Assembly (NCBI GenBank): GCA_028283655.1
Contig: JAPWKE010000003.1
Coordinates: forward strand, 1,612,001-1,676,000
Origin: Acidobacteriaceae bacterium
GTDB lineage: Bacteria > Acidobacteriota > Terriglobia > Terriglobales > Acidobacteriaceae
DNA length: 64,000 bases
Direction: 5' to 3'
This document shows positions 53,001 to 62,562 of the stretch, piece by piece. The position numbers and the translations under genes are program-made. Under the pieces are notes generated by a model, which saw only the letters and a program-made list of their open reading frames with translations, ran no database searches and was not told the DNA's origin. Each line of letters starts with the position of its first letter. Position 1 is the first letter of the stretch.

Positions 53001-54160
53001 TGTTTCTCCTGCGTCACGATGTGAAGGTCGACATGCGGGGCCTCTGACATAAGTTTCTGGACCGCGAGGTAATAGAAATAACTTCTAAGACCGTGTGTCG
53101 CTGAACGCCCCACAATCGCTTGTGTGATTCTATTTTCGCGTATGAACGACGCTGTTGCGCGAGCGGTATCCGAGCCCGTGAGCTCGATTACAGAGGCCCC
53201 GATATTTCTTGAAAATTGCAGACTGGCTTCCAGGGTTCGCTTACGATCGGGTTCCGCGTCCCGGCTGCTGGCGACGTGCAGCACGTAGAGTTCTGCATTC
53301 AGCGCTTCGGCCAGACGGGCACCACGCGCGATGAGATCGTGTGCCTGCGAGTTCGAGCTGATGCAAACGGCGATCTTCTCGGCAACACTCCAGTGAGCTC
53401 CAAGATTCTTCCTCTTCACGTAGTCGTCGAGGCTACGGTCCACAGCACGGGTGACGCGCTGCAGCGCCATTTCTCGAAGAGCGATGAGGTTGCCACGTCG
53501 GAAGAAATTTGAAAGAGAGCGCTCGACGCGCTCCATTGGATAGATATCCCCGCGACGCATGCGTGTTACAAGAGCTTCCGGCGTGAGGTCGCTGATGACG
53601 ATCTCGTCCGCACGATCCAGCACCCAATCGGGTACCTGCTCGCGAACAGTCACCCCTGTCAACGCCTGCACTCGGGACGTAAGACTCTCGATGTGCTGAA
53701 TGTTGATCGTACTCAGAACGTCAATCTTGTTTTCAAGCAGTAAGAGCACATCTTCATAGCGCTTCGCAAAACGGCTACCCTCAACGTTGGTGTGGGCGAG
53801 TTCGTCGACCAGGACAACTTGAGGCATGCGAGCGAGTATGGCATCGACGTCCATCTCGACAAAGAGTGTCCCTTTATAATCGAGCTCTCTGAGGGGGACA
53901 GGCTCCAGCTTGCCCGCGAGTTCAGCAGTACCTGCGCGGCCATGCGTCTCGATGACACCAAGTACGACATCCTCGCCACGGCTACGTCTCCGGATACCCT
54001 CACTCAACATGCTGAAGGTCTTGCCCACGCCTGGGGCGTAGCCGAGGAACACTTTGAAGCGCCCCTTCTGCTTTTCGGTCTCGGCGGTGTGCAACCAGTC
54101 CTCTGGTGATTTCGTCGGAATGCTCAAGTCGTACAATCCCTCCATGAACTCGCGCCGCAC
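52997..54160 (-). CDS. kdpD: Stand-alone KdpD N-terminal sensor module with Usp domain
   Basis: 387 residues that match only the N-terminal cytosolic half of KdpD: the KdpD domain with Walker A FLGYAPGVGKTFSML (residues 38-52), VVLVDELAHTNVEGSRFAKRYEDV and INIQHIESLTSRV, followed by a universal-stress-like domain (IAVCISSNSQAHDLIARGARLAEALNAELYVLHV). The membrane and kinase halves are absent; a separate divergent gene supplies them. The GTG at 54160 and the ATG at 54145 are possible starts, neither with a good SD. Short KdpD proteins are known from cyanobacteria and Deinococcus. Confidence 0.9.
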   Translation of the reverse strand: MRREFMEGLYDLSIPTKSPEDWLHTAETEKQKGRFKVFLGYAPGVGKTFSMLSEGIRRRSRGEDVVLGVIETHGRAGTAELAGKLEPVPLRELDYKGTLFVEMDVDAILARMPQVVLVDELAHTNVEGSRFAKRYEDVLLLLENKIDVLSTINIQHIESLTSRVQALTGVTVREQVPDWVLDRADEIVISDLTPEALVTRMRRGDIYPMERVERSLSNFFRRGNLIALREMALQRVTRAVDRSLDDYVKRKNLGAHWSVAEKIAVCISSNSQAHDLIARGARLAEALNAELYVLHVASSRDAEPDRKRTLEASLQFSRNIGASVIELTGSDTARATASFIRENRITQAIVGRSATHGLRSYFYYLAVQKLMSEAPHVDLHIVTQEKH

Positions 54161-55574
54161 GCTCGTGATGACAAGGTGGCTGCTGGCGACATTGTCTCTC
54201 GCCGGAATTGTACTCGCCTACAAGAGATGGCTTCATGTGAACCCGACCACCATCGCGCTGTCCCTACTGCTGCTCGTACTGGTTCTGGCGGCAAAATGGG
54301 GCCTTCGCTATGCGGTTGTCATCTCCATTGCAGCCGCGGCCTGCTACAACTTTTTCTTCCTTCCTCCGTTCGACACCTTCACGATAGCCGACACACAGAA
54401 CTGGCTCGCGCTTCTCGCTTTTCTAGCTACGTCCATCATTGCGAGCCGACTATCGCAGCGTGTTCGAGATGAGGCCGATGAGGCGAGGGTCAAGCAGCGA
54501 GAACTGGATACTCTGTTTCGCTTGAGTCGCGAGCTTCTACAGTCTGAAAGTGTTGCAGCACTTCTCAGTTCCCTGCCTGCAACCGTCGTAGGCATCACGT
54601 CAGCCGTAGCTGGGTACCTGTACCTGATCGACGGCAATCGCCTCTATCAGGCTGGCGCTGCGTCTGTTTCCGAAGTGGAACTCCCACATTTCGCCAAACT
54701 GGCAAATTCGCTGACAACAACGCAAAGAGAAGACGACAGCCTTCTGGTTCCGATAAGGTCTGGAGTGCGTCCGCGCGGGTTGTTCGTATTGCGCTTGCCA
54801 GAAATTTCGAAAGAGACAGCAGATGCGATGGCTAGTCTGATCTCTCTCGCGTTGGACAGGGCGCAGGCTCTGGAAACGCTTGCACGCGGTGATGCGGCGA
54901 AAGAGAGTGAACGCCTGCGTACCCTGATGATCGATTCGATCACCCACGAACTGAGGACGCCGCTCACGTCAATAAAAGGCGCAGCCACGACCCTGCTCGC
55001 GGGACCTATCGGCAGCGAACAAACTCATGAGTTGCTCAGCATCATCGATGAAGAGAGTGACAGGTTGAACCACCTGGTGTCTGAAGCGGTTGAGATGTCT
55101 CAACTCGATACGCAGCAGGTTCAGATGCATATTCAGAGTAAAAATGTACGGCTTCTCGTAGACGATGCCCTAGAAACATGCGGGTTGAGCAGAACCGGAC
55201 GCCCTCTTCGTATTGAGGTCGACGGCTCGCTCCATGTGTCGGTAGACCCTACGTTTTTCAAGAAAGCGCTGTGCAATCTGCTTGAAAATGCGGCCAAGTA
55301 TTCCGACGAAGGAACGCCTATTTCGATCTTTGCCAGCATGGCTGATAACCGGCTGATGCTGAGCGTCGCCGATCAGGGAGTCGGAATTGATGAATCAGAG
55401 CAGGGATTGATTTTCGAACGATTCTATCGATCTCACTTCCGTACGAGTGGTGTATCCGGAACCGGTATGGGGCTCGCGATTAGCCGGGCAATCATCCATG
55501 CCCACGGTGGGGAGCTTACGGTGATGAGTCAACTCTCGCGAGGCTCCGTCTTCACTATTTCCCTTCCCCAATAG
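54144..55574 (+). CDS. Sensor histidine kinase equivalent to the C-terminal half of KdpD
   Basis: 476 residues: DUF4118 four-helix membrane region (about 10-115, with YNFFFLPPFDTFTI typical of KdpD), GAF domain (about 135-255), HisKA with SITHELRTPLTSIKG and HATPase with NLLENAAKYS, DQGVGID and GTGMGLAIS. It lacks the KdpD and Usp domains. Its start overlaps that of the divergent KdpD N-terminal gene (CATG at 54143-54146 holds both ATGs); an ATG at 54168 is an alternative. It is the likely kinase of KdpE. Confidence 0.92.
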   Translation: MNSRRTLVMTRWLLATLSLAGIVLAYKRWLHVNPTTIALSLLLLVLVLAAKWGLRYAVVISIAAAACYNFFFLPPFDTFTIADTQNWLALLAFLATSIIASRLSQRVRDEADEARVKQRELDTLFRLSRELLQSESVAALLSSLPATVVGITSAVAGYLYLIDGNRLYQAGAASVSEVELPHFAKLANSLTTTQREDDSLLVPIRSGVRPRGLFVLRLPEISKETADAMASLISLALDRAQALETLARGDAAKESERLRTLMIDSITHELRTPLTSIKGAATTLLAGPIGSEQTHELLSIIDEESDRLNHLVSEAVEMSQLDTQQVQMHIQSKNVRLLVDDALETCGLSRTGRPLRIEVDGSLHVSVDPTFFKKALCNLLENAAKYSDEGTPISIFASMADNRLMLSVADQGVGIDESEQGLIFERFYRSHFRTSGVSGTGMGLAISRAIIHAHGGELTVMSQLSRGSVFTISLPQ

Positions 55575-55723
55575 GGTTTCAGGCGCCGCGTAGACGTCTC
55601 GAAGACCAGGTTTCCGCCCTATGGACCTGAGAGGACGTGGCGGCCTGATGAGTCGGAACGACGCGGCTGGTTCAGCCAACGGACAAATCCCTTCAGTCGC
55701 TCTTAAGCTCGCCTATCTACCTT

Positions 55724-57070
55724 ATGAGGATGAAAAGTACGCGTGCGCACTCTGCGGCTAACATTCTCCTAGCCCTGGGCTCAATCTCCTGTTCCGCGAC
55801 CATTCCGGCACAGACGCCGAGTTCACCGCGCATCACACTGAATGAAGCAATCAATAGAGCAAAGTCAAATGAAGTGAACTTTGCGTCTGCGGTTGCAGCG
55901 TCGGGCAGCGCAAGAATCGATGCCTACCTCGCGAAAGCGAGTCTGCTGCCTTCGGTGACTTACCACAATCAGATGCTCTACACGCAACCGAACGGGCAGA
56001 CCAATCAAGGTGGTCAATCCGGGACGCAGGCATCTCCTGTATTTATTGCAAACAATTCCATTCATGAATATGTCAGCCAGGCTTCCATAGATGAAAGGAT
56101 CGGCCTCAAACAATTTTCGGACGCTGCGCTCGCTTCGGCAAACGCTGCAAAGGCTGCAGCGGAGTTAGAAGTCGCGCGACGAGGACTTGTTTCGACGATT
56201 GTCACGCTCTACTACTCGGTTTCCACAAGCGATAGGAAGCAGGTGCTGCTGGCGGAAGCGTTACTGGAAGCGCAGAGCTTCACAGAGATGACCCGACGTC
56301 GAGAAGCTGCTCGCGAGGTTGCGCATGCTGATGTGGTGAAAGCACTTCTTCAGCAACAGCAGAAGCAGCGTGACCTGAATGATGCGGTGATTGCAGCACA
56401 GAGGGCGAAGCTCGAACTCGCAGTTCTGATCTTTCCTGATCCTCGGACACCATACACAACGGAAGCTCCCTCCGCGCAGATCAACTTGCCAACGAAGGAT
56501 GAAGTCAACCGTCTTGCCAGTGAGAGGAATCCTGAAATTCGAAGTGCCCTGGCTGGCATGAAAGCAGCGAACGCGAGTGTGCGATCAGCTAAAGCAGCTT
56601 ATCTTCCGGATGTGGGCTTGAACTTTACGTATGGTATCGACGCTCCGCAGTTTGCGAAACGAGGCCCCGAAGATGTCAGGAATCTTGGCTACTCGATCAG
56701 CGGGACGCTGGACATACCGGTCTGGGATTGGTTTTCGACTCAGAAGAAGATCAAGCAAAGCCAACTCTTGCGTGATGCAGCGAAAGTTACGCTGACGGCG
56801 ACGCAACGACGACTAGTGGCCAACCTCGAAGAGTCCTACGTGGAGGCGGTTGCCGCGCGAGATCAGCTGGCCTTACTCGACCAGAGCGTACAAATCGCGG
56901 AAGAGAGTCTGCGGCTTACGAAGCTTCGCTATTCAGCTGGTGAGTCTACGGCCCTTGAGGTTGTCGACGCACAGAATGCATACCTGGTCACGGAGACAGA
57001 GCAGGCCGATGGACAGATTCGCTATGAAACATCACTGGCTGCGTTACAGCTACTCACGGGGACGATCTAG
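55724..57070 (+). CDS. TolC-family outer-membrane efflux protein
   Basis: 448 residues with signal peptide (ANILLALGSISCSATIPAQ) and two OEP repeats (ITLNEAINRAKSNEVNFASAVAASGSARIDAYLAKASLLPSV; NRLASERNPEIRSALAGMKAANASVRSAKAAYLPDVGLNFTYG) and a terminal RYSAGESTALEVVDAQNAYL. First gene of a second RND operon; the adaptor ATG follows its stop directly. Not a lipoprotein of the NodT type, unlike the channel at 18853-20427. Confidence 0.92.
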   Translation: MRMKSTRAHSAANILLALGSISCSATIPAQTPSSPRITLNEAINRAKSNEVNFASAVAASGSARIDAYLAKASLLPSVTYHNQMLYTQPNGQTNQGGQSGTQASPVFIANNSIHEYVSQASIDERIGLKQFSDAALASANAAKAAAELEVARRGLVSTIVTLYYSVSTSDRKQVLLAEALLEAQSFTEMTRRREAAREVAHADVVKALLQQQQKQRDLNDAVIAAQRAKLELAVLIFPDPRTPYTTEAPSAQINLPTKDEVNRLASERNPEIRSALAGMKAANASVRSAKAAYLPDVGLNFTYGIDAPQFAKRGPEDVRNLGYSISGTLDIPVWDWFSTQKKIKQSQLLRDAAKVTLTATQRRLVANLEESYVEAVAARDQLALLDQSVQIAEESLRLTKLRYSAGESTALEVVDAQNAYLVTETEQADGQIRYETSLAALQLLTGTI

Positions 57071-58348
57071 ATGATACGAAACGAGAACATAATGCTCAAA
57101 CCCCGGTCCATCGCAGCGGTTCTTGTCGTGGGACTGCTTTGCCAGGCCACCCTCATTGGCTGCAAGAAAAGTGCTGATGCAGAATCCGCACCTCTAGTGA
57201 CTGTTCAAGCAGAACGTCCTGAGTTGGGAGATATATCTGAGCACATTTCCGCCGATGCAACTCTTTCCCCTCTGACACAAGCTGCAATCTCTCCAAAGAT
57301 CACGGCGCCAGTGAAAGCTTTTTATGTGCAGCGTGGTTCAAAGGTAAAGGCGGGTCAGTTACTAGCTACGCTAGAGAATCGTGATCTGACCGGGCTCGCT
57401 CTGGACAGCAAAGGCCAATACGACGCGGCCCAAGCGAGCTATGACCTCCAGTCCAAGGCGCAGGTTCCCGAGGAGTATGCAAAGGCTGAACTCGACGTCG
57501 CGCAGACGAAAGCGCAGCTTCATTTGCAGGGGGAGATTGCCGCATCGAGACAAAAACTCTTTCGTCAGGGAGCGATTGCAGGGCGAGAGTACGACATGGC
57601 CGTCGCCGCTTTGACCCAAGCGCAAGCAGCGTATGACAACGCTCGAAATCACCTGACCGCTCTGAGGAATGTAAGCCGGAAGGCGGCAGTCCAACAGGCT
57701 CTGGGACAGCTTTCTTCTGCAAGAGGAAAGTATCAGGCAGCGGAGGCACAAGTCTCTTACTCCAAAATTATCAGCCCAATATCAGGCGTGGTCACAGATC
57801 GCGCCCTTTTCCCAGGCGAGACAGCATCCTCCGGCAGTCCATTACTCACGGTGATGGATACCTCTGCGCTGTTGGCCAAGGTGCACCTCTCGCAGATCAT
57901 TGCTCAACGCCTGAGTTTGGGTGACTCCGCACAGATGGCGATTCCTGGAATTGACGGAGGTGTTCCAGCAAGAGTAACGCTCATCAGCCCAGCGCTTGAT
58001 CCGGGCAGTACAACGGTTGAAGTGTGGATCAAGGTTGAGAACGTATCTGGAACATTTAAAGCTGGCACTCCGGTGCGTGTGTCGGTCATCGGCAGGACTG
58101 TGGCGAAAGCGGTGAAGATTCCCCTCACCGCTGTGCTCACGAATGAGGACGGAACGAAAAGTGTCATGGTGGTTCAATCTAATGGCAATGCCCACAAGAT
58201 CAACGTAGTACTCGGGATCAAAGATGGAGAGGACGTAGAGGTCACCCAAGGGCTCTCCAGCCAGGAGATGGTCATCACGACTGGAGCGTATGGGTTAGAG
58301 GACGGCACGAAGGTCAAGGTGGGCAAACTAGAAGAGGAGGCCAAATGA
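57071..58348 (+). CDS. RND efflux periplasmic adaptor lipoprotein
   Basis: 425 residues with lipobox LCQATLIGCKKS (Cys31), lipoyl halves (AAISPKITAPVKAFYVQRGSKVKAGQLLATLENRDL; YSKIISPISGVVTDRALFPGETASSGSPLL), a long alpha-hairpin and a beta-barrel with membrane-proximal domain (VKIPLTAVLTNEDGTKSVMVVQSNGNAHK). Overlaps the permease start by four bases. An ATG at 57092 is an alternative start. Confidence 0.93.
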   Translation: MIRNENIMLKPRSIAAVLVVGLLCQATLIGCKKSADAESAPLVTVQAERPELGDISEHISADATLSPLTQAAISPKITAPVKAFYVQRGSKVKAGQLLATLENRDLTGLALDSKGQYDAAQASYDLQSKAQVPEEYAKAELDVAQTKAQLHLQGEIAASRQKLFRQGAIAGREYDMAVAALTQAQAAYDNARNHLTALRNVSRKAAVQQALGQLSSARGKYQAAEAQVSYSKIISPISGVVTDRALFPGETASSGSPLLTVMDTSALLAKVHLSQIIAQRLSLGDSAQMAIPGIDGGVPARVTLISPALDPGSTTVEVWIKVENVSGTFKAGTPVRVSVIGRTVAKAVKIPLTAVLTNEDGTKSVMVVQSNGNAHKINVVLGIKDGEDVEVTQGLSSQEMVITTGAYGLEDGTKVKVGKLEEEAK

Positions 58349-61300
58349 GCACGAGCACCTCTTCCACAACGTTCTGGGTCGCAAGGTTTCGTGGCCCAAT
58401 TTTCTTCTTCCTGATCGTCCTTTCCCTTGTCGGAATCTATGCGGCTCAACAGGTTCCGATCTCCGTCTTTCCCGACACGAACTTCCCGCGGGTTGTCATT
58501 GGTGTCGACAACGGCGTGATGCCCGTTGAACAAATGCAGGTAACGATCACAAAGCCAATCGAAGATGCCGTGAACTCTGTGCCGGGGCTTGCCACAGTGC
58601 GGTCAACAACCAGCCGTGGTTCTGCAGAAGTGAGTTTGTTTTTTGACTGGAATGTGGACATGTTCCGCACGCTGCAGCTTGTTGACGCAGCCATCAGCAA
58701 GGCAAGGCAGACATTGCCCGCTACTGCAACGATCACAACGAACAGGCTGACCTTCGCGACGTTTCCGATCCTCGGTTACAGCCTGACCTCGAATCAACTC
58801 TCGCAGACGCAGCTCTGGGAACTCGCAACGTATCAACTCAAGCCGCCGATGAACCGGGTTCCAGGCGTGAGCACCGTGACCGTGCAGGGCGGCAAGGTTC
58901 CCGAGTTCCATCTGGTGCCCAACATGGCGAAGATGCAGACGGCGAATGTGACAATCCTCGATCTCGTCAATGCTGTTCAAGCGTCAAACATCATTGACTC
59001 CCCCGGATTGTACGAAGAGAACCATCAACTGATTCTCGGCCTGGTGGGCGCACAGGCGCACGATGCAAACGAGTTGGGTCGGATGGTCGTGAAGACAACA
59101 TTGACTGGAGTTCCGGTGCGCGTCAGCGACGTGGCAACCGTGGAACAAGGCGTGATGCCGGTCTACACGACGGTGACGGCCGGAAAACAACCAGCAGTTC
59201 TGTTGAATATCGCGCGTCAACCGTCAAGCAACACTGTTGCCGTAGCGGACGCGGTAGCAGCGCAGGTTCAACAACTGAAACAAGCCCTGCCTGCAGGAGT
59301 GGAACTCAGGCCGTACTACGATCAGTCCGAGCTGGTTCGCGAGAGCATTCGTAGCGTGCGCGATGCCATCCTGATCGGGCTTGCCCTGGCTTGCATCATC
59401 TTATTTCTGTTTCTGGGAGACTGGACCTCGTCGTTAGTTGCCGCGTTGGTCATACCCGTCACGGTGGCAATCACAATCCTTTTCCTGTGGGCCATTGGCG
59501 AGAGCTTCAATTTGATGACGCTGGGAGGGCTTGCCGCAGCCATCGGTCTGGTTATCGACGATGCCATCGTCGTAGTCGAGAACATCGTTCTGCATCGCGA
59601 CAGTGGGAAGACTCGCAATGTGGCCGCACAACTTGCGCTCAAAGAAATCCTTGTACCGCTTGTCGCATCAACGGTTACGCCCGTAGTTGTTTTCCTGCCA
59701 CTGGTTCATGTAACCGGCGTGACAGGCAGCTTTTTTCGGGCGCTGGCAATCACGATGACCGTGGCACTGCTCACATCACTGCTTCTGGCCGTTACATGGA
59801 CACCTGCTCTCAGCCTGGCGATCCTCCACGAAAAGAAGATCGCAACCGCCGACCACGAAGAGCACGGCAAGATGATGGCCTGGATTATTCGATCTCACTC
59901 TAAGGTTCTCCATTGGGCATTATCGAAACCAGTTGCGCTTCTTATGTGCTGCCTTCTGCTAGTGACAGGCACATACTTCGGGTATCGCTCGCTTGGTTCG
60001 GATTTGCTGCCTGAGATGGATGAGGGCGGCTTCATCATGGACTACATCATGCCTGCTGGGAGCTCACTCACAGAGACGAATAGAGTCCTGGAGCATGTCG
60101 ATCAGATACTGCATTCCATGCCTGAAGTTGAAAGCACATCGCGAAGAACCGGGCTGCAGATGGGGCTTGCCGCTGTTACCGAAGCCAACACAGGCGATAT
60201 CACGATCCATTTGAAGACGAAGCGCAATCGAGGTATCGATGAAGTGATCGCTGAGGCTCGCGCCGAGGTTCAAAAGAAAGAGCCTGAACTCGATGTCGAA
60301 TTTGTGCAAGTGTTGCAAGACATGATCAACGATCTATCAAACGCTCCAGAGCCGATTCAAATCAAACTCTTCGCGAACGATCCGACCATTCTTCAAAATG
60401 TAGCTCCACGAGTGGGAGACGCAATCAGCAAGATACCGGGTGTGGTCAGTGTGGAGAATGGAATTGACAACACGATAAGCGGACCGGCCATGAGCTTTCA
60501 GGTTGATCCCACCATTGCCGGCAGAATGGGTTTTACGCCTCAGGAAGTAGCGGAAGACGCTACCTCTATTCTTGACGGGGTTACGGTAGCTGATCCTGTG
60601 ATTGCGAACAGTCGTCCGTACACCGTGCGCGTGCGACTCGGAGAGGAGACCAGACAGTCTCTCGATACGATTGAGAACACGGTGTTCAACAGTGCGACAG
60701 GAAAGCTCGCGACTCTTGGCTCACTGGCACAGATCACTCAACTTCCTCCTCAAAACGAAATCAAACGAGAGAACCTGCAGCGTCTGGTCGTCGTAACCGC
60801 TCAATTGCAAGGCTCAGATCTTGGTACAGCCATCGCGAACGTTCAGCGAGCAATCTCCGCGATGCATATTCCAGCGACCGTCAAAGTGGAGTACGGAGGA
60901 ACCTATCAGGAACAGCAGCACTCATTCCATCAGCTATTACAAGTCCTTGTTATCTCACTCGCTTTGGTCTTCGGCGTCCTGCTCTTAGAGTTCAGGAACT
61001 TCTCAGCGCCCATAGCGATTTTGACGTCGTCGGTTCTATCGGTTGGAGGCGTTGTTGCGGCGCTACTCGTTACGGGCATCACGTTCAACGTGGCCTCTTT
61101 CATGGGATTGATTATGGTCATCGGCATTGTGGCGAAGAATGGCATTCTCCTGCTAGATGCCGATGAACGCTTCCGCAACGAGGGCCTCTCAGCGCGCGAT
61201 GCGATGCAACAAGCCGCCCAGAGAAGATTGCGGCCCATTATGATGACGGCAATCGCCGCAATCTGTGGAATGCTTCCGCTGGCTTTCGCGTTGGGTTCAG

Positions 61301-61428
61301 GCTCTCAGATGCTTCAGCCACTCGCCGTCGCAGTGATCGGTGGACTGCTGATCTCGATGGCTCTAAGCCTGATCGTGACACCGCTCATCTATTACCTGCT
61401 AACGGCGCGGCGCGAAGAGACCGTCTGA
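58345..61428 (+). CDS. RND efflux transporter permease (second system)
   Basis: 1027 residues, twelve membrane segments expected. The proton-relay region is LGGLAAAIGLVIDDAIVVVEN (DD), as in drug-type RND pumps; the N-terminal segment is followed by VPISVFPDTNFPRVVIGVDNGVMPVEQMQ. It shares only family-level similarity with the permease at 14398-17577. Substrate unknown. Its operon order (channel, adaptor, permease) is the reverse of the first system. Confidence 0.93.
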   Translation: MSTSTSSTTFWVARFRGPIFFFLIVLSLVGIYAAQQVPISVFPDTNFPRVVIGVDNGVMPVEQMQVTITKPIEDAVNSVPGLATVRSTTSRGSAEVSLFFDWNVDMFRTLQLVDAAISKARQTLPATATITTNRLTFATFPILGYSLTSNQLSQTQLWELATYQLKPPMNRVPGVSTVTVQGGKVPEFHLVPNMAKMQTANVTILDLVNAVQASNIIDSPGLYEENHQLILGLVGAQAHDANELGRMVVKTTLTGVPVRVSDVATVEQGVMPVYTTVTAGKQPAVLLNIARQPSSNTVAVADAVAAQVQQLKQALPAGVELRPYYDQSELVRESIRSVRDAILIGLALACIILFLFLGDWTSSLVAALVIPVTVAITILFLWAIGESFNLMTLGGLAAAIGLVIDDAIVVVENIVLHRDSGKTRNVAAQLALKEILVPLVASTVTPVVVFLPLVHVTGVTGSFFRALAITMTVALLTSLLLAVTWTPALSLAILHEKKIATADHEEHGKMMAWIIRSHSKVLHWALSKPVALLMCCLLLVTGTYFGYRSLGSDLLPEMDEGGFIMDYIMPAGSSLTETNRVLEHVDQILHSMPEVESTSRRTGLQMGLAAVTEANTGDITIHLKTKRNRGIDEVIAEARAEVQKKEPELDVEFVQVLQDMINDLSNAPEPIQIKLFANDPTILQNVAPRVGDAISKIPGVVSVENGIDNTISGPAMSFQVDPTIAGRMGFTPQEVAEDATSILDGVTVADPVIANSRPYTVRVRLGEETRQSLDTIENTVFNSATGKLATLGSLAQITQLPPQNEIKRENLQRLVVVTAQLQGSDLGTAIANVQRAISAMHIPATVKVEYGGTYQEQQHSFHQLLQVLVISLALVFGVLLLEFRNFSAPIAILTSSVLSVGGVVAALLVTGITFNVASFMGLIMVIGIVAKNGILLLDADERFRNEGLSARDAMQQAAQRRLRPIMMTAIAAICGMLPLAFALGSGSQMLQPLAVAVIGGLLISMALSLIVTPLIYYLLTARREETV

Positions 61429-61438
61429 AACTGATCAT

Positions 61439-61478
61439 ACGAAAGAGGCCCGCGCGATATCGCGTGGGCCTCTTTCGT
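61439..61478. terminator. Terminator after the second RND operon
   Basis: ACGAAAGAGGCCC (61439-61451) and its complement (61466-61478) form the outer stem, with an inner CGCG-ATAT-CGCG. Shared by the convergent permease and beta-propeller genes. Confidence 0.88.
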
Positions 61479-61485
61479 ACTCTGA

Positions 61486-62499
61486 TTACTTGCTGACGAC
61501 AAGAATCTCGAAGGTGTCCGGAAGGACAGGTGGCCTTGAGTGTGCGTTCCCTGCCATAGGAGAGGGCGCGACACCATACTTCGCAACGGAAAGATAGATT
61601 CGACCAGAAGAGGCATCGAAGGCCATCGTTCTCGCCCCCTTCATCGTCTTGACGGTCTCGATAGTGGGAAAACCAGGCTTGGATGTATCGACAACGGAGA
61701 GGGTTCCATCACCGTTGGAAGAAAACGCATCCTTCGAGTTCGGATCAAACCCGGCTGCATCTGGCGATTCCCCTATGGAAGCGAGTCCTAACAGCTTGCC
61801 GGTATCGTAGTCGATCACAGACATCTTCTTTCCATCACACACCGAGAAGAGCCTGTGCTTCTTGCGATCAATTGCCATGCCAGAGGGAGATTCGCACCCG
61901 GCAAGGCTCCAGGTTGTCACGACCCTCCTGGTCTTTGCGTCGAGAACCGCAATGACATTCTTGTCTTCGATATTCACAAAAACACGTCCCTTGCCATCCA
62001 CCTGCGGAAACTCTGGCTTTCCAGGAAGCGCAATCGTAGCCGTAACCTGATTCGTCTCTGCATTCATGACCGTAACATTGTTGCTGTGGCCGTTAAATCC
62101 CCAGACAGTTGAAGTCGCCGGTTCAAACGTAATGCCGTCGGGATTTGTTCCAGCAGGGATTGTTTGCAGAACCTTCAGGCTTACGCAATCAAAGACAACA
62201 ATCGCGTTGCCAGCACCATCGCTGGCGTAAGCCGTTTTCCCATCTGGATTTAATGCGATTCCATGAGTGCTTTTCAGGCCAGTGACAGCTCCGAGATGCT
62301 GACCACTGCTTGTGTCCAGAACCTCGACTCTGGAATTGTGCGTAACGTACAAGCGATGGTTTGCATCATCACTGAGGAGATAGTCCCAGCCGCCTTGACC
62401 ACCTACCTTCCAGTGATCAGAGACTTTGAAAGTTTGAGCAGCTATTGGAAGAGAAAGGCTGAATACAGTAATTGCAATGCCCCATCGCAGCGATGGCAT
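61486..62499 (-). CDS. YncE-like secreted beta-propeller protein
   Basis: 337 residues. Signal peptide (MPSLRWGIAITVFSLSLPIAAQ) then seven YVTN-type repeats (RLYVTHNSRVEVLDTSSGQHLGAV; TAYASDGAGNAIVVFDCVSLKVLQTIPAGTNPDGI; NNVTVMNAETNQVTATIAL; KNVIAVLDAKTRRVVTTW; KKMSVIDYDTGKLLGLASIG). These propellers are periplasmic and of unclear function. ATG 62499 with AGGAG eight bases upstream was chosen over a GTG at 62508. Confidence 0.88.
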   Translation of the reverse strand: MPSLRWGIAITVFSLSLPIAAQTFKVSDHWKVGGQGGWDYLLSDDANHRLYVTHNSRVEVLDTSSGQHLGAVTGLKSTHGIALNPDGKTAYASDGAGNAIVVFDCVSLKVLQTIPAGTNPDGITFEPATSTVWGFNGHSNNVTVMNAETNQVTATIALPGKPEFPQVDGKGRVFVNIEDKNVIAVLDAKTRRVVTTWSLAGCESPSGMAIDRKKHRLFSVCDGKKMSVIDYDTGKLLGLASIGESPDAAGFDPNSKDAFSSNGDGTLSVVDTSKPGFPTIETVKTMKGARTMAFDASSGRIYLSVAKYGVAPSPMAGNAHSRPPVLPDTFEILVVSK

Positions 62500-62562
62500 A
62501 TTGGACACTCCTGATTGTGAGCTCGATACGATGACCGGCCCGATGAGTATTGCGGCTCTGGC

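Noticed and set aside
58345-61428. Heavy-metal (CzcA/CusA) type RND permease
   Set aside because: The membrane-segment-4 motif is IGLVIDDAIVVVEN with a DD pair, typical of drug-type pumps, and no metal-binding methionine cluster is seen.
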